The notes under the pieces are model-generated. The model had not been told where the DNA came from. It was given only the letters and a program-made list of their open reading frames with translations, and made no database searches. A program made the position numbers and the translations under genes. Positions 28,094 through 38,605 of a stretch of DNA of 64,000 bases are shown one piece after another. Numbering within the stretch: position 1 is the first letter of the stretch; each line of letters opens with the position of its first letter. The stretch is from Shewanella xiamenensis (GTDB lineage: Bacteria > Pseudomonadota > Gammaproteobacteria > Enterobacterales > Shewanellaceae), in contig NZ_BMOP01000003.1 of assembly GCF_014647135.1 (NCBI RefSeq), positions 1 through 64,000 on the forward strand, read 5' to 3'.

Positions 28094-29563
28094 TCAAAAC
28101 ATTGCAGCATTGAGCCACATATGTACTAAAATACTCGCCACATATCCCAACGCAATGACAGGAGTCCAACGTAAGTGTGATCCGAAGGTGTAAATCCCCC
28201 TCGCCTGACCCATTAATGCAACCCCTGCCGCACTGCCGATGGACAATAAACTGCCACCCACCCCTGCGGTTAACGTCACCAGTAACCACTGACCTAAGGC
28301 CATATCTGGATTCATAGTCAACACCGCAAACATCACCGGAATATTATCCACGACTGAAGACAACAAACCGATGGCTACGTTGGCAAAGGTCGCATCCCAA
28401 TGGGAATACAAGGCCTCAGAAACGAGACTTAAATACCCCATAAAACCAAGACCACCGACGCATAACACTACCCCGTAGAAAAACAGCAATGTATCCCACT
28501 CAGCACGGGAGATCCGATTAAACACATCGAATGGCACGACACTACCTAACTGTTGAAGACGCTGTTTATCCTGACGTAACTCCGCCTTTGCCCGTTCACG
28601 AGCAACGGAGCGATCAAAGGTCTTACGCAGGTAATAACCAAAGAATTGCAAGAAGCCAAGACCTGTCATCATCCCCAGCACCGGTGGCATACCAAGGAAA
28701 GAGTGAGCACATACTGCAGTAGCAATCGTCAGTAGGAAGAGCGCCACAATACGTTTAGCGCCAGGTTTAGTGTAAACCTGCTCTTTTTCAGGCTCAGGGA
28801 TATAATGCGGAATAAATATACTCATAATTGCCGCTGGCACGACAAAGTTGACTAATGCAGGAATAAATAGATGGAAAAAATCGGCAAAGTGCACTAACCC
28901 TTTTTGCCATACCATCAGGGTCGTGATATCACCAAATGGACTAAATGCGCCGCCCGCATTGGCCGCCACCACGATATTGATACAAGCGAGGGTAATAAAT
29001 TTTCGCTGTCCAGCGCCAACTTTCATGACCACAGCGCACATTAATAATGCGGTGGTTAAATTATCAGCCACGGGCGAAATAAAGAAAGCCATAAAGCCTG
29101 TCAACCAGAAAACGGTTCGTAAGCTAAAACCACGTCCCACTAACCAACCGCGAATGGCATCGAATAAATTACGTTCTTCCATGGCATTGATATAGGTCAT
29201 CGCTACCAATAGGAAGAGTAATAACTCGGCATATTCCAATAAATTATGCTTAAAGGCTGCTTCAGAGACCTCTGACATACCATTTTGCACATACACAAAA
29301 CCTATCATGCCCCAAATAATGCCGGCTGCGACCAATACGGGTTTGGATTTACGCAGGTGCAGCGCCTCTTCGGCCATCACCAAAATATAGGCAAGTACGA
29401 AGACGCATACGGCAATATACCCCACTGATGCAGCGGTTAAATCGAGCCGTTCTGTTCCTTCGGTCATTGCCCAAACTGCTGGTGAGAATCCGCTCAATAT
29501 TGCAACACAGAATAGGCTAAATAATGCCATTCCACTGTTTCTAAACCACCGCTGTAATTTCAT
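28094..29563 (-). CDS. nhaD: Na+/H+ antiporter NhaD
   Basis: 489 residues. The family expels Na+ (or Li+) in exchange for protons at alkaline pH. A cleavable-looking N-terminal signal (about 1-32, ending AVWA) precedes around 11 membrane helices. Conserved family stretches are visible: SPVADNLTTALL near the middle, NAGGAFSPFGDITTLMVW, and SSVVDNIPVMFAVLTM near the C-terminus. Single gene. It fits the sodium-based energetics suggested by the Nqr operon at the right end of the window. Confidence 0.92.
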   Translation of the reverse strand: MKLQRWFRNSGMALFSLFCVAILSGFSPAVWAMTEGTERLDLTAASVGYIAVCVFVLAYILVMAEEALHLRKSKPVLVAAGIIWGMIGFVYVQNGMSEVSEAAFKHNLLEYAELLLFLLVAMTYINAMEERNLFDAIRGWLVGRGFSLRTVFWLTGFMAFFISPVADNLTTALLMCAVVMKVGAGQRKFITLACINIVVAANAGGAFSPFGDITTLMVWQKGLVHFADFFHLFIPALVNFVVPAAIMSIFIPHYIPEPEKEQVYTKPGAKRIVALFLLTIATAVCAHSFLGMPPVLGMMTGLGFLQFFGYYLRKTFDRSVARERAKAELRQDKQRLQQLGSVVPFDVFNRISRAEWDTLLFFYGVVLCVGGLGFMGYLSLVSEALYSHWDATFANVAIGLLSSVVDNIPVMFAVLTMNPDMALGQWLLVTLTAGVGGSLLSIGSAAGVALMGQARGIYTFGSHLRWTPVIALGYVASILVHMWLNAAMF

Positions 29564-29720
29564 CTAAATTCATCTCTGCAAGGGAAATCAGTTCGCAAAT
29601 TACCATAGCTCGGGCTCTGTAAATTTTGATAAAACGCAACTTTCTATGTATTTCCCGATAACCAAAGGCACTTACAACATTAATTTTTGTATAACTACAG
29701 GCGAAACTAATAAAGATTTA

Positions 29721-29742
29721 ACTAACTTTGTTTCAAGTTAGT
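29721..29742. repeat. Inverted repeat upstream of nhaD
   Basis: ACTAACTT (29721-29728) and AAGTTAGT (29735-29742) form a perfect 8-base inverted repeat with a 6-base spacer, about 160 bases before the nhaD start. It could be an operator or a weak hairpin; nothing links it to a known regulator. Confidence 0.35.
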
Positions 29743-29757
29743 CTAAAAACAGCCAAT

Positions 29758-29783
29758 AAAAAAGCACCTCTCGGTGCTTTTAT
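29758..29783 (-). terminator. Terminator of the DUF481 gene
   Basis: The arms AAAGCACC (29761-29768) and GGTGCTTT (29773-29780) with loop TCTC are followed on the minus strand by six T, 21 bases after the stop at 29804. Confidence 0.8.
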
Positions 29784-29803
29784 GTTGATATCAATCACAT
29801 TGA

Positions 29804-30541
29804 TTAGAACGAATAGAGCAAGGTCATATTGGTTTCGGTATCGGTGCTCTTTTTATTGTCCAGCGGCTCGCTGTTATAACGCACGATAATGGCAAACTTC
29901 ATTGCCAAGGCGCCAATAATATTCGCAGTGAGTGAGGTTTCCGAACGCGCATCTAATTTATCACCATAGTCGGCGACAAAACGCTGTTGGAATTTTGAGG
30001 TTTCTGTGATTTCAGTTTCGAAGTTAATCACACCGTGGGCAACCACACTGTCATTGGAATCTGTGCCCTCTAACAGAGCTTGCTCTGAATCGAGGCGTTG
30101 ATAGATATAACCGGGACCGATTTCAACATCTAAGAAAGTCTTGCTGGTGTCATAGAGCCTATGACCATAACCCGTCGCGCCAGATACTGTGTAGTCATAA
30201 CCGGTAAAAGGGTCAACTTCGTAGTTAGCGTTAGCAAATAGATAGCTGCGGTCAGTCATCTTATAGTTGCCTTGTGCCCCCGCTAAATAGCGCTTAGCCG
30301 TAACCTCGCCAGTATCCTCTTTATATAAACCTTCTAAAAGATATTGGTTTTCCCAATCACCTAATTCGTGTTTGAAGTTTAAGCGACCTTTGTAAGATGA
30401 GGTATCTGTGTTGCCTGTGGTTAAGGTTGCACCTAGCTCGGCTTCGCCCGCGAATGTTTTATCGCCTTTAACAAAATCGGCTCCCGCATTCGCCATAAAT
30501 GGCGCCGTCATCAATAGTGCAGCGGTCAGTACTTTCTTCAT
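29804..30541 (-). CDS. DUF481 family outer-membrane protein
   Basis: 245 residues. A signal peptide covers about 1-19 (ending ANA). The mature protein has alternating beta-strand pattern and a C-terminal phenylalanine (LLYSF), as expected for an outer-membrane beta-barrel. The TGNTDTSSYKGRLNF motif near residue 42 is typical of the DUF481/YdiY salt-induced outer-membrane family. The molecular function is not established. Transcribed alone between nhaD and fba, with its own terminator. Confidence 0.8.
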   Translation of the reverse strand: MKKVLTAALLMTAPFMANAGADFVKGDKTFAGEAELGATLTTGNTDTSSYKGRLNFKHELGDWENQYLLEGLYKEDTGEVTAKRYLAGAQGNYKMTDRSYLFANANYEVDPFTGYDYTVSGATGYGHRLYDTSKTFLDVEIGPGYIYQRLDSEQALLEGTDSNDSVVAHGVINFETEITETSKFQQRFVADYGDKLDARSETSLTANIIGALAMKFAIIVRYNSEPLDNKKSTDTETNMTLLYSF

Positions 30542-30636
30542 GTTTATCCGTTCCTGTTCCGTTTAATCCCCTAAAAATCTGCGTAATACTAACATTTACG
30601 ATTGAAAAATAAAAATTCATCGATTTTTTGCATAAA

Positions 30637-30660
30637 AAAGCCCGCTAATCAGCGGGCTTT
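30637..30660 (-). terminator. Terminator of fba
   Basis: The arms AAAGCCCGCT (30637-30646) and AGCGGGCTTT (30651-30660) with loop AATC continue on the minus strand into a T tract. Lies 17 bases after the fba stop. Confidence 0.8.
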
Positions 30661-30677
30661 GAAAAGTGATTTAAGGC

Positions 30678-31745
30678 TTACAGGTTGATCTTAGGGTCTA
30701 AAGCACCTGATTGATACGCTTTGTACATTGCTTGTAAAGACAAAGGCTTAATCTTAGAGGCTTGACCCGCACAACCAAAGGCCTCGTAGCGAACGGTACA
30801 GATGTCTGCCATCGCTTCCATAGAGGCTTTCAGGAACTTACGTGGGTCGAACTCGCTTGGGTGTTCGGCCAAGTATTTACGTACCGCACCAGTAGACGCT
30901 AAGCGCAGGTCGGTATCGATGTTCACTTTACGCACGCCGTGTTTGATACCTTCAACGATTTCTTCTAATGGCACGCCGTAAGTTTCAGGAATTTGACCAC
31001 CGTATTGGTTGATGATCTTAAGCCATTCTTGCGGTACGGAAGATGAACCGTGCATTACTAAGTGAGTGTTAGGAATGCGGGCATGGATTTCTTTGATGCG
31101 GTCGATACGCAGTACATCACCCGTTGGTTTACGGCTGAACTTGTATGCGCCGTGGCTGGTACCAATTGCAATCGCTAGCGCGTCAACATGGGTATCAGCA
31201 ACGAAGCGTGCCGCTTCTTCTGGGCTGGTCAGCAGTTGGTCGTGGCTTAATACGCCTTCAGCGCCCACACCGTCTTCTTCACCGGCAGTACCGGTTTCTA
31301 AGCTGCCTAAACAACCGATTTCGCCCTCGACAGACACACCACACGCGTGGGCGAATGCAACAGTTCTGCGAGTCACATCAACGTTGTACTCGTAAGAAGC
31401 AGGGGTTTTACCATCCGCCATTAATGAGCCGTCCATCATTACTGATGACATACCTAATTGGATAGAACGCTGACAAATATCAGGGTCAGTACCATGGTCT
31501 TGGTGGATACAGACTGGGATATCGGGATACTGCTCAAGTGCAGCCGTCATCAGATATTTTAAGAATTGTGGACGCGCATATTTACGCGCACCCGCAGAGG
31601 CTTGCACGATAACAGGGCTGTCTGTCGCTTCTGCGGCCTGCATGATGGCGCGCATTTGCTCAAGGTTGTTTACGTTAAACGCAGGCACACCGTATCCATG
31701 TTCTGCCGCGTGATCGAGTAGTTGTCGTAGGGAAATTAACGCCAT
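30678..31745 (-). CDS. fba: Class II fructose-1,6-bisphosphate aldolase
   Basis: 355 residues. Splits fructose-1,6-bisphosphate into glyceraldehyde-3-phosphate and dihydroxyacetone phosphate, or the reverse in gluconeogenesis. Zinc ligands are visible in CIHQDHG (about 97-103), EGEIG (about 140-144), GTSHGAYKF and VMHGSSSVP. The sequence is of the Calvin-cycle (class IIB) subtype, unlike the class IIA enzyme FbaA of E. coli. ATG at 31745 has a GGAG site. Last gene of epd-pgk-fba; a strong hairpin lies between pgk and fba. Confidence 0.95.
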   Translation of the reverse strand: MALISLRQLLDHAAEHGYGVPAFNVNNLEQMRAIMQAAEATDSPVIVQASAGARKYARPQFLKYLMTAALEQYPDIPVCIHQDHGTDPDICQRSIQLGMSSVMMDGSLMADGKTPASYEYNVDVTRRTVAFAHACGVSVEGEIGCLGSLETGTAGEEDGVGAEGVLSHDQLLTSPEEAARFVADTHVDALAIAIGTSHGAYKFSRKPTGDVLRIDRIKEIHARIPNTHLVMHGSSSVPQEWLKIINQYGGQIPETYGVPLEEIVEGIKHGVRKVNIDTDLRLASTGAVRKYLAEHPSEFDPRKFLKASMEAMADICTVRYEAFGCAGQASKIKPLSLQAMYKAYQSGALDPKINL

Positions 31746-31897
31746 TTTTTAACTCCAATAATAGGGTGACTTCACATTAACGCTGGGTCACCGAGGTCGC
31801 TATCGTTTGGATGGATTTTTATGCTCAATCGCTCTAGTGATGTGTAAATCCCTTTAGAGAAGGAGCGGTTTTTTTATAATTTTTTATCATTTTTTGT

Positions 31898-31924
31898 GCT
31901 GTCGCGGCGCAGTGCCGCGACAGC
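31898..31924. repeat. Strong GC-rich hairpin between pgk and fba
   Basis: The arms GCTGTCGCGGC (31898-31908) and GCCGCGACAGC (31914-31924) give an 11-base-pair perfect stem with a 5-base loop. On the minus strand it is followed by A-rich rather than T-rich sequence, so it is not a standard terminator. It may be an mRNA stability or processing element that sets different pgk and fba levels. Confidence 0.6.
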
Positions 31925-31942
31925 GCAATACCTAACTCAATG

Positions 31943-33118
31943 TTAGGCACCGCGTTTTTTCAGCATAGCTACAGCGGGTAACTCTTTACCTTCGAGGAAC
32001 TCGAGGAAAGCACCGCCGCCAGTAGAGATGTAAGAGACTTTATCGGCGATACCGTATTTATCGACCGCCGCTAAGGTGTCACCACCGCCAGCGATAGAGA
32101 AGGCTTTAGAATCAGCGATAGCTTGCGCGATACGCTTAGTGCCTTCACCGAATTGGTCGAACTCGAACACGCCCACAGGGCCGTTCCATACGATAGTGCC
32201 AGCAGACTCAATGATTTTCGCTAAGGCTTCGGCGCTGTCGGGACCGATGTCGAAAATCATGTCACTATCGCCAACATCTCTCACTGCTTTTAAGGTCGCA
32301 GCAGCCGTTGGACTAAACTCACCCGCCACAACCACATCGGTAGGCACAGGAATGTCGCCACCGCGGCTTTGGGCGTTCGCCACTAAGCGCTTAGCTTCAT
32401 CAATTAAATCCGCTTCGTATAAGGATTTACCCACATTGTGGCCCGCCGCAGCGATAAAGGTGTTGGCAATACCACCGCCAACCACTAATTGATCCACAAT
32501 GCCGGATAAACTTTCTAATACGGTCAGCTTAGTCGACACTTTAGAGCCACCAACGATGGCCACTAATGGACGAGCAGGATTATCTAACGCCTTACCTAAA
32601 GCATCTAATTCTTGTGCTAATAATGGACCAGCACAGGCGATTGGCGCGTATAAACCAACGCCATTGGTTGAGGCTTCTGCACGGTGAGCTGTGCCGAAAG
32701 CATCCATCACATACACATCACATAAGGCCGCCATTTTCTTTGACAGAGCTTCGTCGTTTTTCTTCTCGCCTTTGTTAAAGCGAACGTTTTCAAACACAAC
32801 CACTTCGCCTACCGCAACTTCAACGCCGTCTAAATAGTCGGTCGCTAAACGGACGGTGCAAGACAGGGCTTTGGCCAAGTAATCGACCACAGGCTGCATG
32901 GAGAATTCACTGTTGTACTCACCCTCGGTTGGACGACCTAAGTGAGACATCACCATTACCGCCGCGCCTTTAGCAAGGGCTAACTCGATAGTAGGGAGTG
33001 AGGCGCGCAAGCGTGCATCACTGGTGACGACGCCGTTGCTGACAGGCACATTGAGATCTTCACGAATAAGCACTCGCTTACCTTGGAGATCTAAATCTGA
33101 CATATTGATAATTGCCAT
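31943..33118 (-). CDS. pgk: Phosphoglycerate kinase
   Basis: 391 residues. Transfers phosphate between 1,3-bisphosphoglycerate and ADP. Typical motifs: [13 protein letters not shown] (about 15-27), SHLGRP near 60-65, GGSKVSTK near 200, and the C-terminal GGGDTLAAV and STGGGAFLE. The start is ATG at 33118, giving [15 protein letters not shown] as in other Pgk proteins and an AGGA ribosome site; the TTG at 33142 in the same frame is unlikely. Lies between epd and fba in the classical operon. Confidence 0.95.
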   Translation of the reverse strand: MAIINMSDLDLQGKRVLIREDLNVPVSNGVVTSDARLRASLPTIELALAKGAAVMVMSHLGRPTEGEYNSEFSMQPVVDYLAKALSCTVRLATDYLDGVEVAVGEVVVFENVRFNKGEKKNDEALSKKMAALCDVYVMDAFGTAHRAEASTNGVGLYAPIACAGPLLAQELDALGKALDNPARPLVAIVGGSKVSTKLTVLESLSGIVDQLVVGGGIANTFIAAAGHNVGKSLYEADLIDEAKRLVANAQSRGGDIPVPTDVVVAGEFSPTAAATLKAVRDVGDSDMIFDIGPDSAEALAKIIESAGTIVWNGPVGVFEFDQFGEGTKRIAQAIADSKAFSIAGGGDTLAAVDKYGIADKVSYISTGGGAFLEFLEGKELPAVAMLKKRGA

Positions 33119-33251
33119 GGTAACGCTTCCTTTTATAATCAAAAAACAAACTGGTTTTTCATCAATCGGTTAGTGTAGATAGCGATTCGGCACTCGACAT
33201 CCCGTCGAATTGGCGACCCACAGTTTAACCCATTGGTATCAATTCTTATCT

Positions 33252-34268
33252 TCAGCTTTGTTTAGCTGCAATCATCGCCAAACTAGTATCTAACATGCGA
33301 TTGGCAAAGCCCCACTCGTTATCGCACCACAGCAACAGTTTAACCAACTGCCCTGCGCTCACCCGAGTCTGGGTGCCATCGACAATACTGGAGCGTGGAT
33401 CATGGTTAAAATCACAGGATACCAGCGGCTCGTCAGTATAGCCTAAGATGCCGTTAAATCGTCCATTGGCGGCCAATTCTAACACTTGATTGACGGTCGC
33501 AATATCCACTGTTTTATCTAATGTTACCGAAAGATCGATAGCGGTAACGTTAATCGTCGGTACTCGCACCGAAATCGCCTCAAATTTGTCCTTCATGTGC
33601 GGCAAAATCCGCTCAATACCGCGGGCAAGTTTAGTATCAACAGGGATAATCGACTGCCCAGCCGCTCGGGTGCGGCGTAAGTCATCATGATAGGCATCAA
33701 TCACTTGCTGATCGTTCATCGCTGAATGGATGGTGGTAATCGCGCCACTTTTCACCCCAAAGTGCTTATCGAGTACATCAATCACAGGCACGATACAGTT
33801 GGTGGTACAAGAAGCATTAGAGACCACGGTATGCTCGGCGCGCAATAGATCGTGGTTCACACCGTAAACGATAGTGCCGTCGACATCGGCCGATGAAGGA
33901 TGACTAATTAAGACTTGTTTGGCACCCGCGTGGATATGGGCCTCGCAGCTTTGTCGATCTAAAATGGCACCTGTCGCTTCATAGACGATATCGATGTCCA
34001 TCTCGCGCCAAGGTAGCTTGGCTGGATCAGGTTCATGGAGAATTTTGATGGCGTCATCGCCGATCAGCATCTGATCATCGACTAATTTGACTCTGGGCTG
34101 AAATCGACCGTGGGTAGTATCGTACTGGGTCAAATGGACAATGGCTTCAGGCTTAGCCAACTCATTGATTGCGACAATTTGGATTTGCTGGCGTTTTCCG
34201 GACTCATATAAAGCACGAAGGATTGAGCGGCCAATACGACCATAACCATTGATTGCGACTCGGATCAT
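33252..34268 (-). CDS. epd: D-erythrose-4-phosphate dehydrogenase
   Basis: 338 residues. NAD-dependent oxidation of erythrose-4-phosphate to 4-phosphoerythronate, the first step towards pyridoxal phosphate. The Rossmann motif INGYGRIGR is at about 6-14, the catalytic cysteine is in SNASCTTNC, and [14 protein letters not shown] distinguishes Epd from GapA. The gene order tkt, epd, pgk, fba supports the call. ATG at 34268 follows a terminator-like hairpin after tkt, so epd probably has its own promoter in the short spacer. Confidence 0.93.
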   Translation of the reverse strand: MIRVAINGYGRIGRSILRALYESGKRQQIQIVAINELAKPEAIVHLTQYDTTHGRFQPRVKLVDDQMLIGDDAIKILHEPDPAKLPWREMDIDIVYEATGAILDRQSCEAHIHAGAKQVLISHPSSADVDGTIVYGVNHDLLRAEHTVVSNASCTTNCIVPVIDVLDKHFGVKSGAITTIHSAMNDQQVIDAYHDDLRRTRAAGQSIIPVDTKLARGIERILPHMKDKFEAISVRVPTINVTAIDLSVTLDKTVDIATVNQVLELAANGRFNGILGYTDEPLVSCDFNHDPRSSIVDGTQTRVSAGQLVKLLLWCDNEWGFANRMLDTSLAMIAAKQS

Positions 34269-34310
34269 TGAGGTCTTTATTTCCTCTTAACAATACTGCA
34301 TATACAAAAA

Positions 34311-34334
34311 CGGCCTGCAAACGATTGCAGGCCG
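34311..34334 (-). terminator. Terminator of tkt
   Basis: The arms CGGCCTGCAA (34311-34320) and TTGCAGGCCG (34325-34334) with loop ACGA are followed on the minus strand by five T. Lies about 60 bases after the tkt stop and about 40 before epd. Confidence 0.75.
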
Positions 34335-34396
34335 CATTATACAGATTAACCTTTCAAAAGTTTAACCTTTTGTCGGTAATCCCATCACCTAAGCGA

Positions 34397-36391
34397 TTAG
34401 CCTAGTGATTTTGCAGCATTCAGCACATTTTCAACGGTGAAACCGAAGTGCTTCAGCAGCACGTTGCCTGGCGCAGACTCACCAAAGGTAGTCATGCCAA
34501 CAACTGTGCCTTCGAAACCAACATATTTGTACCAGAAGTCAGTATGTGCCGCTTCGATAGCGATACGCTTAGTCACCGCTTTTGGCAGTACAGATTCTTT
34601 GTAAGCAGCATCTTGCTTATCAAACTCAGTGTTTGATGGCATAGAAACCACGCGAACTTGTTTGCCTTGTTCGCTCAGCGCAGCCGCAGCTTCTACCGCT
34701 AATTGCACTTCACTACCGGTCGCAATCAGGATGTACTCAGGCGTACCTGCACAGTCTTGCAGTACGTAAGCGCCTTTTGCCACATTCGCTAATTGCTCAG
34801 CAGTACGAGCTTGAGCCTTCAGGTTTTGACGGCTGAAGACTAGCGATGTTGGAGCATGACGACGTTCAATAGCCGCTTTCCAAGCAACTGCGGTTTCAGC
34901 CGCGTCACATGGGCGCCATACCGCCATGTTTGGCGTCATACGCAGGTTAGCTAATTGCTCAACTGGTTGATGAGTTGGACCATCTTCACCTTGACCGATA
35001 GAGTCATGGGTGTAAACGAAGATGTTTTGAATACCCATCAGTGCAGACATACGTACTGCGTTACGTGCGTATTCCATAAACATCATGAACGTCGCGCCGT
35101 AGTTGATGAAACCACCATGCAGTGACACACCGTTCATGATGCCGCTCATACCGAACTCACGCACACCGTAGTACACGTAGTTACCCGCTGGATCTTCTTG
35201 AATGCCTTTAGAACCTGCCCACAGGGTCAGGTTAGAACCTGCTAAGTCAGCACTGCCGCCCAACAGTTCAGGCAGCATAGCGCCAAAGGCTGCAATCGCG
35301 TTTTGTGACGCTTTACGGCTCGCAATGCCTTCGCCTTTCGCTTGGCATTCTTGGATAAAGGCTTGTGCTTTGGCTTCGAAATCAGCTGGTAATTCACCTT
35401 TCAGAACGCGGCGCTCGTATTCGCTTGCCAGTTCTGGGTATGCAGCAGCGTAAGCGGCAAACTTGTCGTTCCATGCAGCTTCACGGGCTGCTCCCACTTC
35501 TTTAGCATCCCAACCGGCGTATACATCGGCAGGGATTTCGAATGGCGCATGTGGCCAGCCTAAGAATTCACGGGCTGCAGCGATTTCCGCATCACCTAAT
35601 GGCGCGCCGTGGCAATCGTGGCTGCCAGATTTGTTTGGCGAACCAAAACCGATAATGGTTTTGCAGCAGATCATGGTTGGTTTGTCGGTGACCGCTTTAG
35701 CCGCTTCGATAGCAGCACGAATCGCATCGCTATCGTGACCATCTACGTTAGCAATCACGTGCCAGCCGTATGATTCGAAACGTTTTGGCGTATCATCGGT
35801 AAACCAGCCTTCAACGTGGCCGTCGATAGAGATGCCATTGTCATCCCAAAATGCGATCAGTTTGCCTAGACCTAAAGTACCAGCCAAAGAACACGCTTCG
35901 TGGGAAATACCTTCCATCAAGCAGCCATCGCCGAGGAAGCAGTATGTGTAGTGGTCAACAATCTCGTGACCTTCACGGTTAAACTGTGCCGCTAAGGTTT
36001 TTTCTGCAATCGCCATACCCACAGCGTTGCTGATCCCCGCACCTAATGGACCCGTGGTGGTTTCAACACCTGGGGTGTAACCATATTCTGGGTGACCTGG
36101 GGTTTTAGAATGTAACTGACGGAATTGCTTCAGTTCATCCATTGGCAGATCGTAGCCAGTGAGGTGTAATAAAGAGTAGATCAGCATAGAGCCGTGACCG
36201 TTAGAGAGGATAAAGCGGTCTCTATCTACCCATTTCGGATTGTTCGGGTTGTGCTTAAGGAAATCATTCCACAGCACTTCAGCAATATCTGCCATGCCCA
36301 TTGGGGCGCCTGGGTGGCCTGAGTTTGCTTTTTGAACTGCATCCATACTTAACGCACGGATTGCGTTGGCGAGTACTTTACGGGAAGACAT
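34397..36391 (-). CDS. tkt: Transketolase
   Basis: 664 residues, like E. coli TktA (663). Thiamine diphosphate enzyme of the non-oxidative pentose phosphate pathway. Conserved stretches: N-terminal [18 protein letters not shown], thiamine-binding [13 protein letters not shown] near 155-168, [16 protein letters not shown] in the pyrimidine domain, and [12 protein letters not shown] in the C-terminal domain. ATG at 36391 has an AGGAGA ribosome site. Divergent from metK and upstream of epd-pgk-fba, giving a carbon-metabolism block. Confidence 0.96.
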   Translation of the reverse strand: MSSRKVLANAIRALSMDAVQKANSGHPGAPMGMADIAEVLWNDFLKHNPNNPKWVDRDRFILSNGHGSMLIYSLLHLTGYDLPMDELKQFRQLHSKTPGHPEYGYTPGVETTTGPLGAGISNAVGMAIAEKTLAAQFNREGHEIVDHYTYCFLGDGCLMEGISHEACSLAGTLGLGKLIAFWDDNGISIDGHVEGWFTDDTPKRFESYGWHVIANVDGHDSDAIRAAIEAAKAVTDKPTMICCKTIIGFGSPNKSGSHDCHGAPLGDAEIAAAREFLGWPHAPFEIPADVYAGWDAKEVGAAREAAWNDKFAAYAAAYPELASEYERRVLKGELPADFEAKAQAFIQECQAKGEGIASRKASQNAIAAFGAMLPELLGGSADLAGSNLTLWAGSKGIQEDPAGNYVYYGVREFGMSGIMNGVSLHGGFINYGATFMMFMEYARNAVRMSALMGIQNIFVYTHDSIGQGEDGPTHQPVEQLANLRMTPNMAVWRPCDAAETAVAWKAAIERRHAPTSLVFSRQNLKAQARTAEQLANVAKGAYVLQDCAGTPEYILIATGSEVQLAVEAAAALSEQGKQVRVVSMPSNTEFDKQDAAYKESVLPKAVTKRIAIEAAHTDFWYKYVGFEGTVVGMTTFGESAPGNVLLKHFGFTVENVLNAAKSLG

Positions 36392-36780
36392 GCTCTCTCC
36401 TGCTTAATTTGTGGGGTCTAGCGGGCAATTTGGACGCATATTTTCCCCTACATAGCGAAGCGACGCAAACGAAAATTCATCACAATCTCGCCTTACCATC
36501 GCCAATAGAACTTTTTGCGATAAAAAAATGGCTTAAGGATGAACTATTCAAGCCAATGATTCGTAGTTTAAGTCGCTATGACAATACTCTGTACAATTTC
36601 CCCCAAAGCACGTCTCGGTGGAAAAGAGGAAATGCCGCCGCGTATCCTTAACGGAATTAGATGGATTTTAAACACTTTTAATTAATTATTTTCAATCAGT
36701 TAAATGACTAACATGCTTTTTAGTTCAAATTTTAAAGCTGAGATTTACCTCACTAAGTACAGAAATATTTAGCTTTGGGG

Positions 36781-36809
36781 GTGTCATGGCGATGAAATTC
36801 CACTAAAAT
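36781..36809 (+). promoter_or_regulatory. Candidate promoter of metK
   Basis: The -35-like GTGTCA (36781-36786) and -10-like TAAAAT (36804-36809) are 17 bases apart. The -10 matches 5 of 6 and the -35 matches 4 of 6 consensus bases. The expected start point falls in the MetJ-box array immediately downstream. Confidence 0.45.
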
Positions 36810-36841
36810 AGCCGTCTAGATGTAGATGCTTCTACACGTTT
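36810..36841 (+). promoter_or_regulatory. Candidate MetJ operator: four tandem 8-base met boxes
   Basis: Consecutive octamers AGCCGTCT, AGATGTAG, ATGCTTCT and ACACGTTT match the met-box consensus AGACGTCT at 7, 5, 5 and 6 positions. Tandem imperfect met boxes overlapping the promoter are the known mode of MetJ repression, and metK is a classic MetJ target. The array also contains a TGTAGA-TGCT-TCTACA inverted repeat. Confidence 0.6.
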
Positions 36842-36868
36842 GATTGCTAACAACGAGATTTTCCTACT

Positions 36869-38020
36869 ATGGCAAAGCACTTGTTTACTTCTGAGTCGGT
36901 CTCAGAAGGTCATCCCGATAAAATTGCAGATCAGATTTCTGATGCTGTGCTAGACGCGATTCTGGCCCAAGATCCTAAAGCACGTGTCGCGTGCGAAACG
37001 TATGTCAAAACTGGCATGGTATTAGTAGGTGGCGAAGTGACCACCTCTGCCTGGGTTGATATTGAAGAGCTGACCCGTAAAACGGTTCGTGAAATTGGTT
37101 ATATCCATTCTGATATGGGCTTCGATGCCGATTCTTGCGCCGTATTAAACGCGATTGGTAAACAGTCTCCAGACATCAACCAAGGTGTTGACCGCGCTGA
37201 TCCAAAAGAGCAAGGTGCCGGCGACCAAGGGTTAATGTTTGGTTATGCCAGCAACGAAACAGACATTCTGATGCCAGCGCCTATTACTTATGCCCACGCA
37301 TTAGTGAAGCGTCAATCAGAAGTGCGTAAAAACGGCACTCTGCCATGGTTACGCCCAGATGCGAAAAGCCAAGTCACCTTCGCTTACGAAGACAACAAAA
37401 TTGTTGGTATCGATGCGATCGTACTGTCTACCCAACACAGCCCAGACATCGCCCAAGCGGACCTGATCGAAGGCGTGATGGAAACCATCATCAAGCCAGT
37501 TCTGCCTGCACAATGGCTGAGCAAGGACACTAAATACTTCATTAACCCAACTGGCCGTTTCGTTATCGGTGGTCCAATGGGTGACTGTGGTTTAACCGGT
37601 CGTAAGATCATCGTGGATACCTACGGTGGTATGGCGCGTCACGGTGGTGGTGCATTCTCAGGTAAAGACCCATCAAAAGTTGACCGTAGTGCTGCTTACG
37701 CTGCCCGTTACGTTGCGAAAAACATCGTAGCAGCGGGTCTGGCAGACCGTTGTGAGATCCAAGTGTCTTACGCTATCGGTGTGGCAGAACCTACTTCTAT
37801 CAGTGTTGAGACTTTCGGTACGGGTAAAGTATCTGAAGAAGTCTTAATCAAGTTAGTCCGTCAACACTTCGACCTGCGTCCATACGGCCTGACTGAAATG
37901 TTGAACTTAGCTCGTCCAATTTACCAAGCGACAGCCGCTTATGGTCACTTTGGCCGCAGCGAGTTCCCATGGGAAGCGACGGATAAAGCTGACGCACTGC
38001 GCGCCGATGCAGGTCTGTAA
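36869..38020 (+). CDS. metK: S-adenosylmethionine synthetase
   Basis: 383 residues. Forms S-adenosylmethionine from methionine and ATP. Signature motifs are intact: N-terminal [20 protein letters not shown] (about 6-25), [12 protein letters not shown] near 118-129, and the phosphate-binding [16 protein letters not shown] near 259-274. Divergent from tkt and followed by its own terminator. Likely repressed by MetJ through the upstream met-box array. Confidence 0.97.
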   Translation: MAKHLFTSESVSEGHPDKIADQISDAVLDAILAQDPKARVACETYVKTGMVLVGGEVTTSAWVDIEELTRKTVREIGYIHSDMGFDADSCAVLNAIGKQSPDINQGVDRADPKEQGAGDQGLMFGYASNETDILMPAPITYAHALVKRQSEVRKNGTLPWLRPDAKSQVTFAYEDNKIVGIDAIVLSTQHSPDIAQADLIEGVMETIIKPVLPAQWLSKDTKYFINPTGRFVIGGPMGDCGLTGRKIIVDTYGGMARHGGGAFSGKDPSKVDRSAAYAARYVAKNIVAAGLADRCEIQVSYAIGVAEPTSISVETFGTGKVSEEVLIKLVRQHFDLRPYGLTEMLNLARPIYQATAAYGHFGRSEFPWEATDKADALRADAGL

Positions 38021-38050
38021 TCTGCATTAAGCTCACGCTTTCGCACAAAA

Positions 38051-38074
38051 AAACCGCCTAAGGGCGGTTTTTTT
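38051..38074 (+). terminator. Terminator of metK
   Basis: The arms AAACCGCC (38051-38058) and GGCGGTTT (38063-38070) with loop TAAG run directly into seven T. Confidence 0.85.
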
Positions 38075-38149
38075 ATGCTTAGGATGTATTGCCTAACTCC
38101 ATTCCTCTCAGCAAGATGGCTTTCACTCTAGGCAAAAGACAGAGACTCA

Positions 38150-38599
38150 ATGAAGCCGTTAATCGCACAACTCCAATCCTGTTCTTGGGCGAACAAAGTG
38201 GGCCATTACGAGCCCATGGCCAACACCTTAGGTAGCCTAGAAGACATAGCCACTTGCCTTGAAAGGGAGCCCGGCCGTTTTTTCGAACCGCCCTACACTG
38301 AACCCTATGAAAGCTTATGTGTTAGCGACCATAAACAAGCCAACAGATTAAAGCCCCAAGTATCTAGTGAAATCGTCGCTCAAATAGCGAAAACCGCCTA
38401 TCTGGAAACGTGGAAAATAATGCCCGTTGCTGAGATTTGCGCGCTAGTCGCAGATGATGCCGATACCTTAGCCACCTTATTGTTAGCCGAAGTCACGCTA
38501 TGTGACTTCACACAAGAACGTCTAGCCTGGTACTTGCAGGGACGGCTTCCTTTTGGCTATCAAGGAAATTTCCCGACGGGGGAATGGTTAATTCTGTGA
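38150..38599 (+). CDS. Conserved protein of unknown function
   Basis: 149 residues, soluble, no signal peptide or membrane helix. No domain recognised. The N-terminal half holds FEPPYTEPYESLCVSDHKQANRLKP and the C-terminal half is helical and acidic, ending in GYQGNFPTGEWLIL. The 3' end faces that of the gene at 38606 with a 6-base gap. ATG at 38150 has a weak AGAGA site. Coding status supported by composition and tight convergent spacing. Confidence 0.55.
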   Translation: MKPLIAQLQSCSWANKVGHYEPMANTLGSLEDIATCLEREPGRFFEPPYTEPYESLCVSDHKQANRLKPQVSSEIVAQIAKTAYLETWKIMPVAEICALVADDADTLATLLLAEVTLCDFTQERLAWYLQGRLPFGYQGNFPTGEWLIL

Positions 38600-38605
38600 T
38601 CCGGA

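Larger units (their letters stand above)
36392..36868. other. 477-base divergent region between tkt and metK
   Basis: Carries the promoters of both genes. An open frame on the plus strand (36301-36651) overlaps the tkt start region and has no coding character. The right end holds the metK promoter and candidate MetJ boxes; the tkt side shows no site I can name. Confidence 0.5.

Noticed and set aside
36301..36651. 116-codon plus-strand open frame between tkt and metK
   Set aside because: Starts inside tkt on the opposite strand, has no family resemblance and lies in a promoter region.
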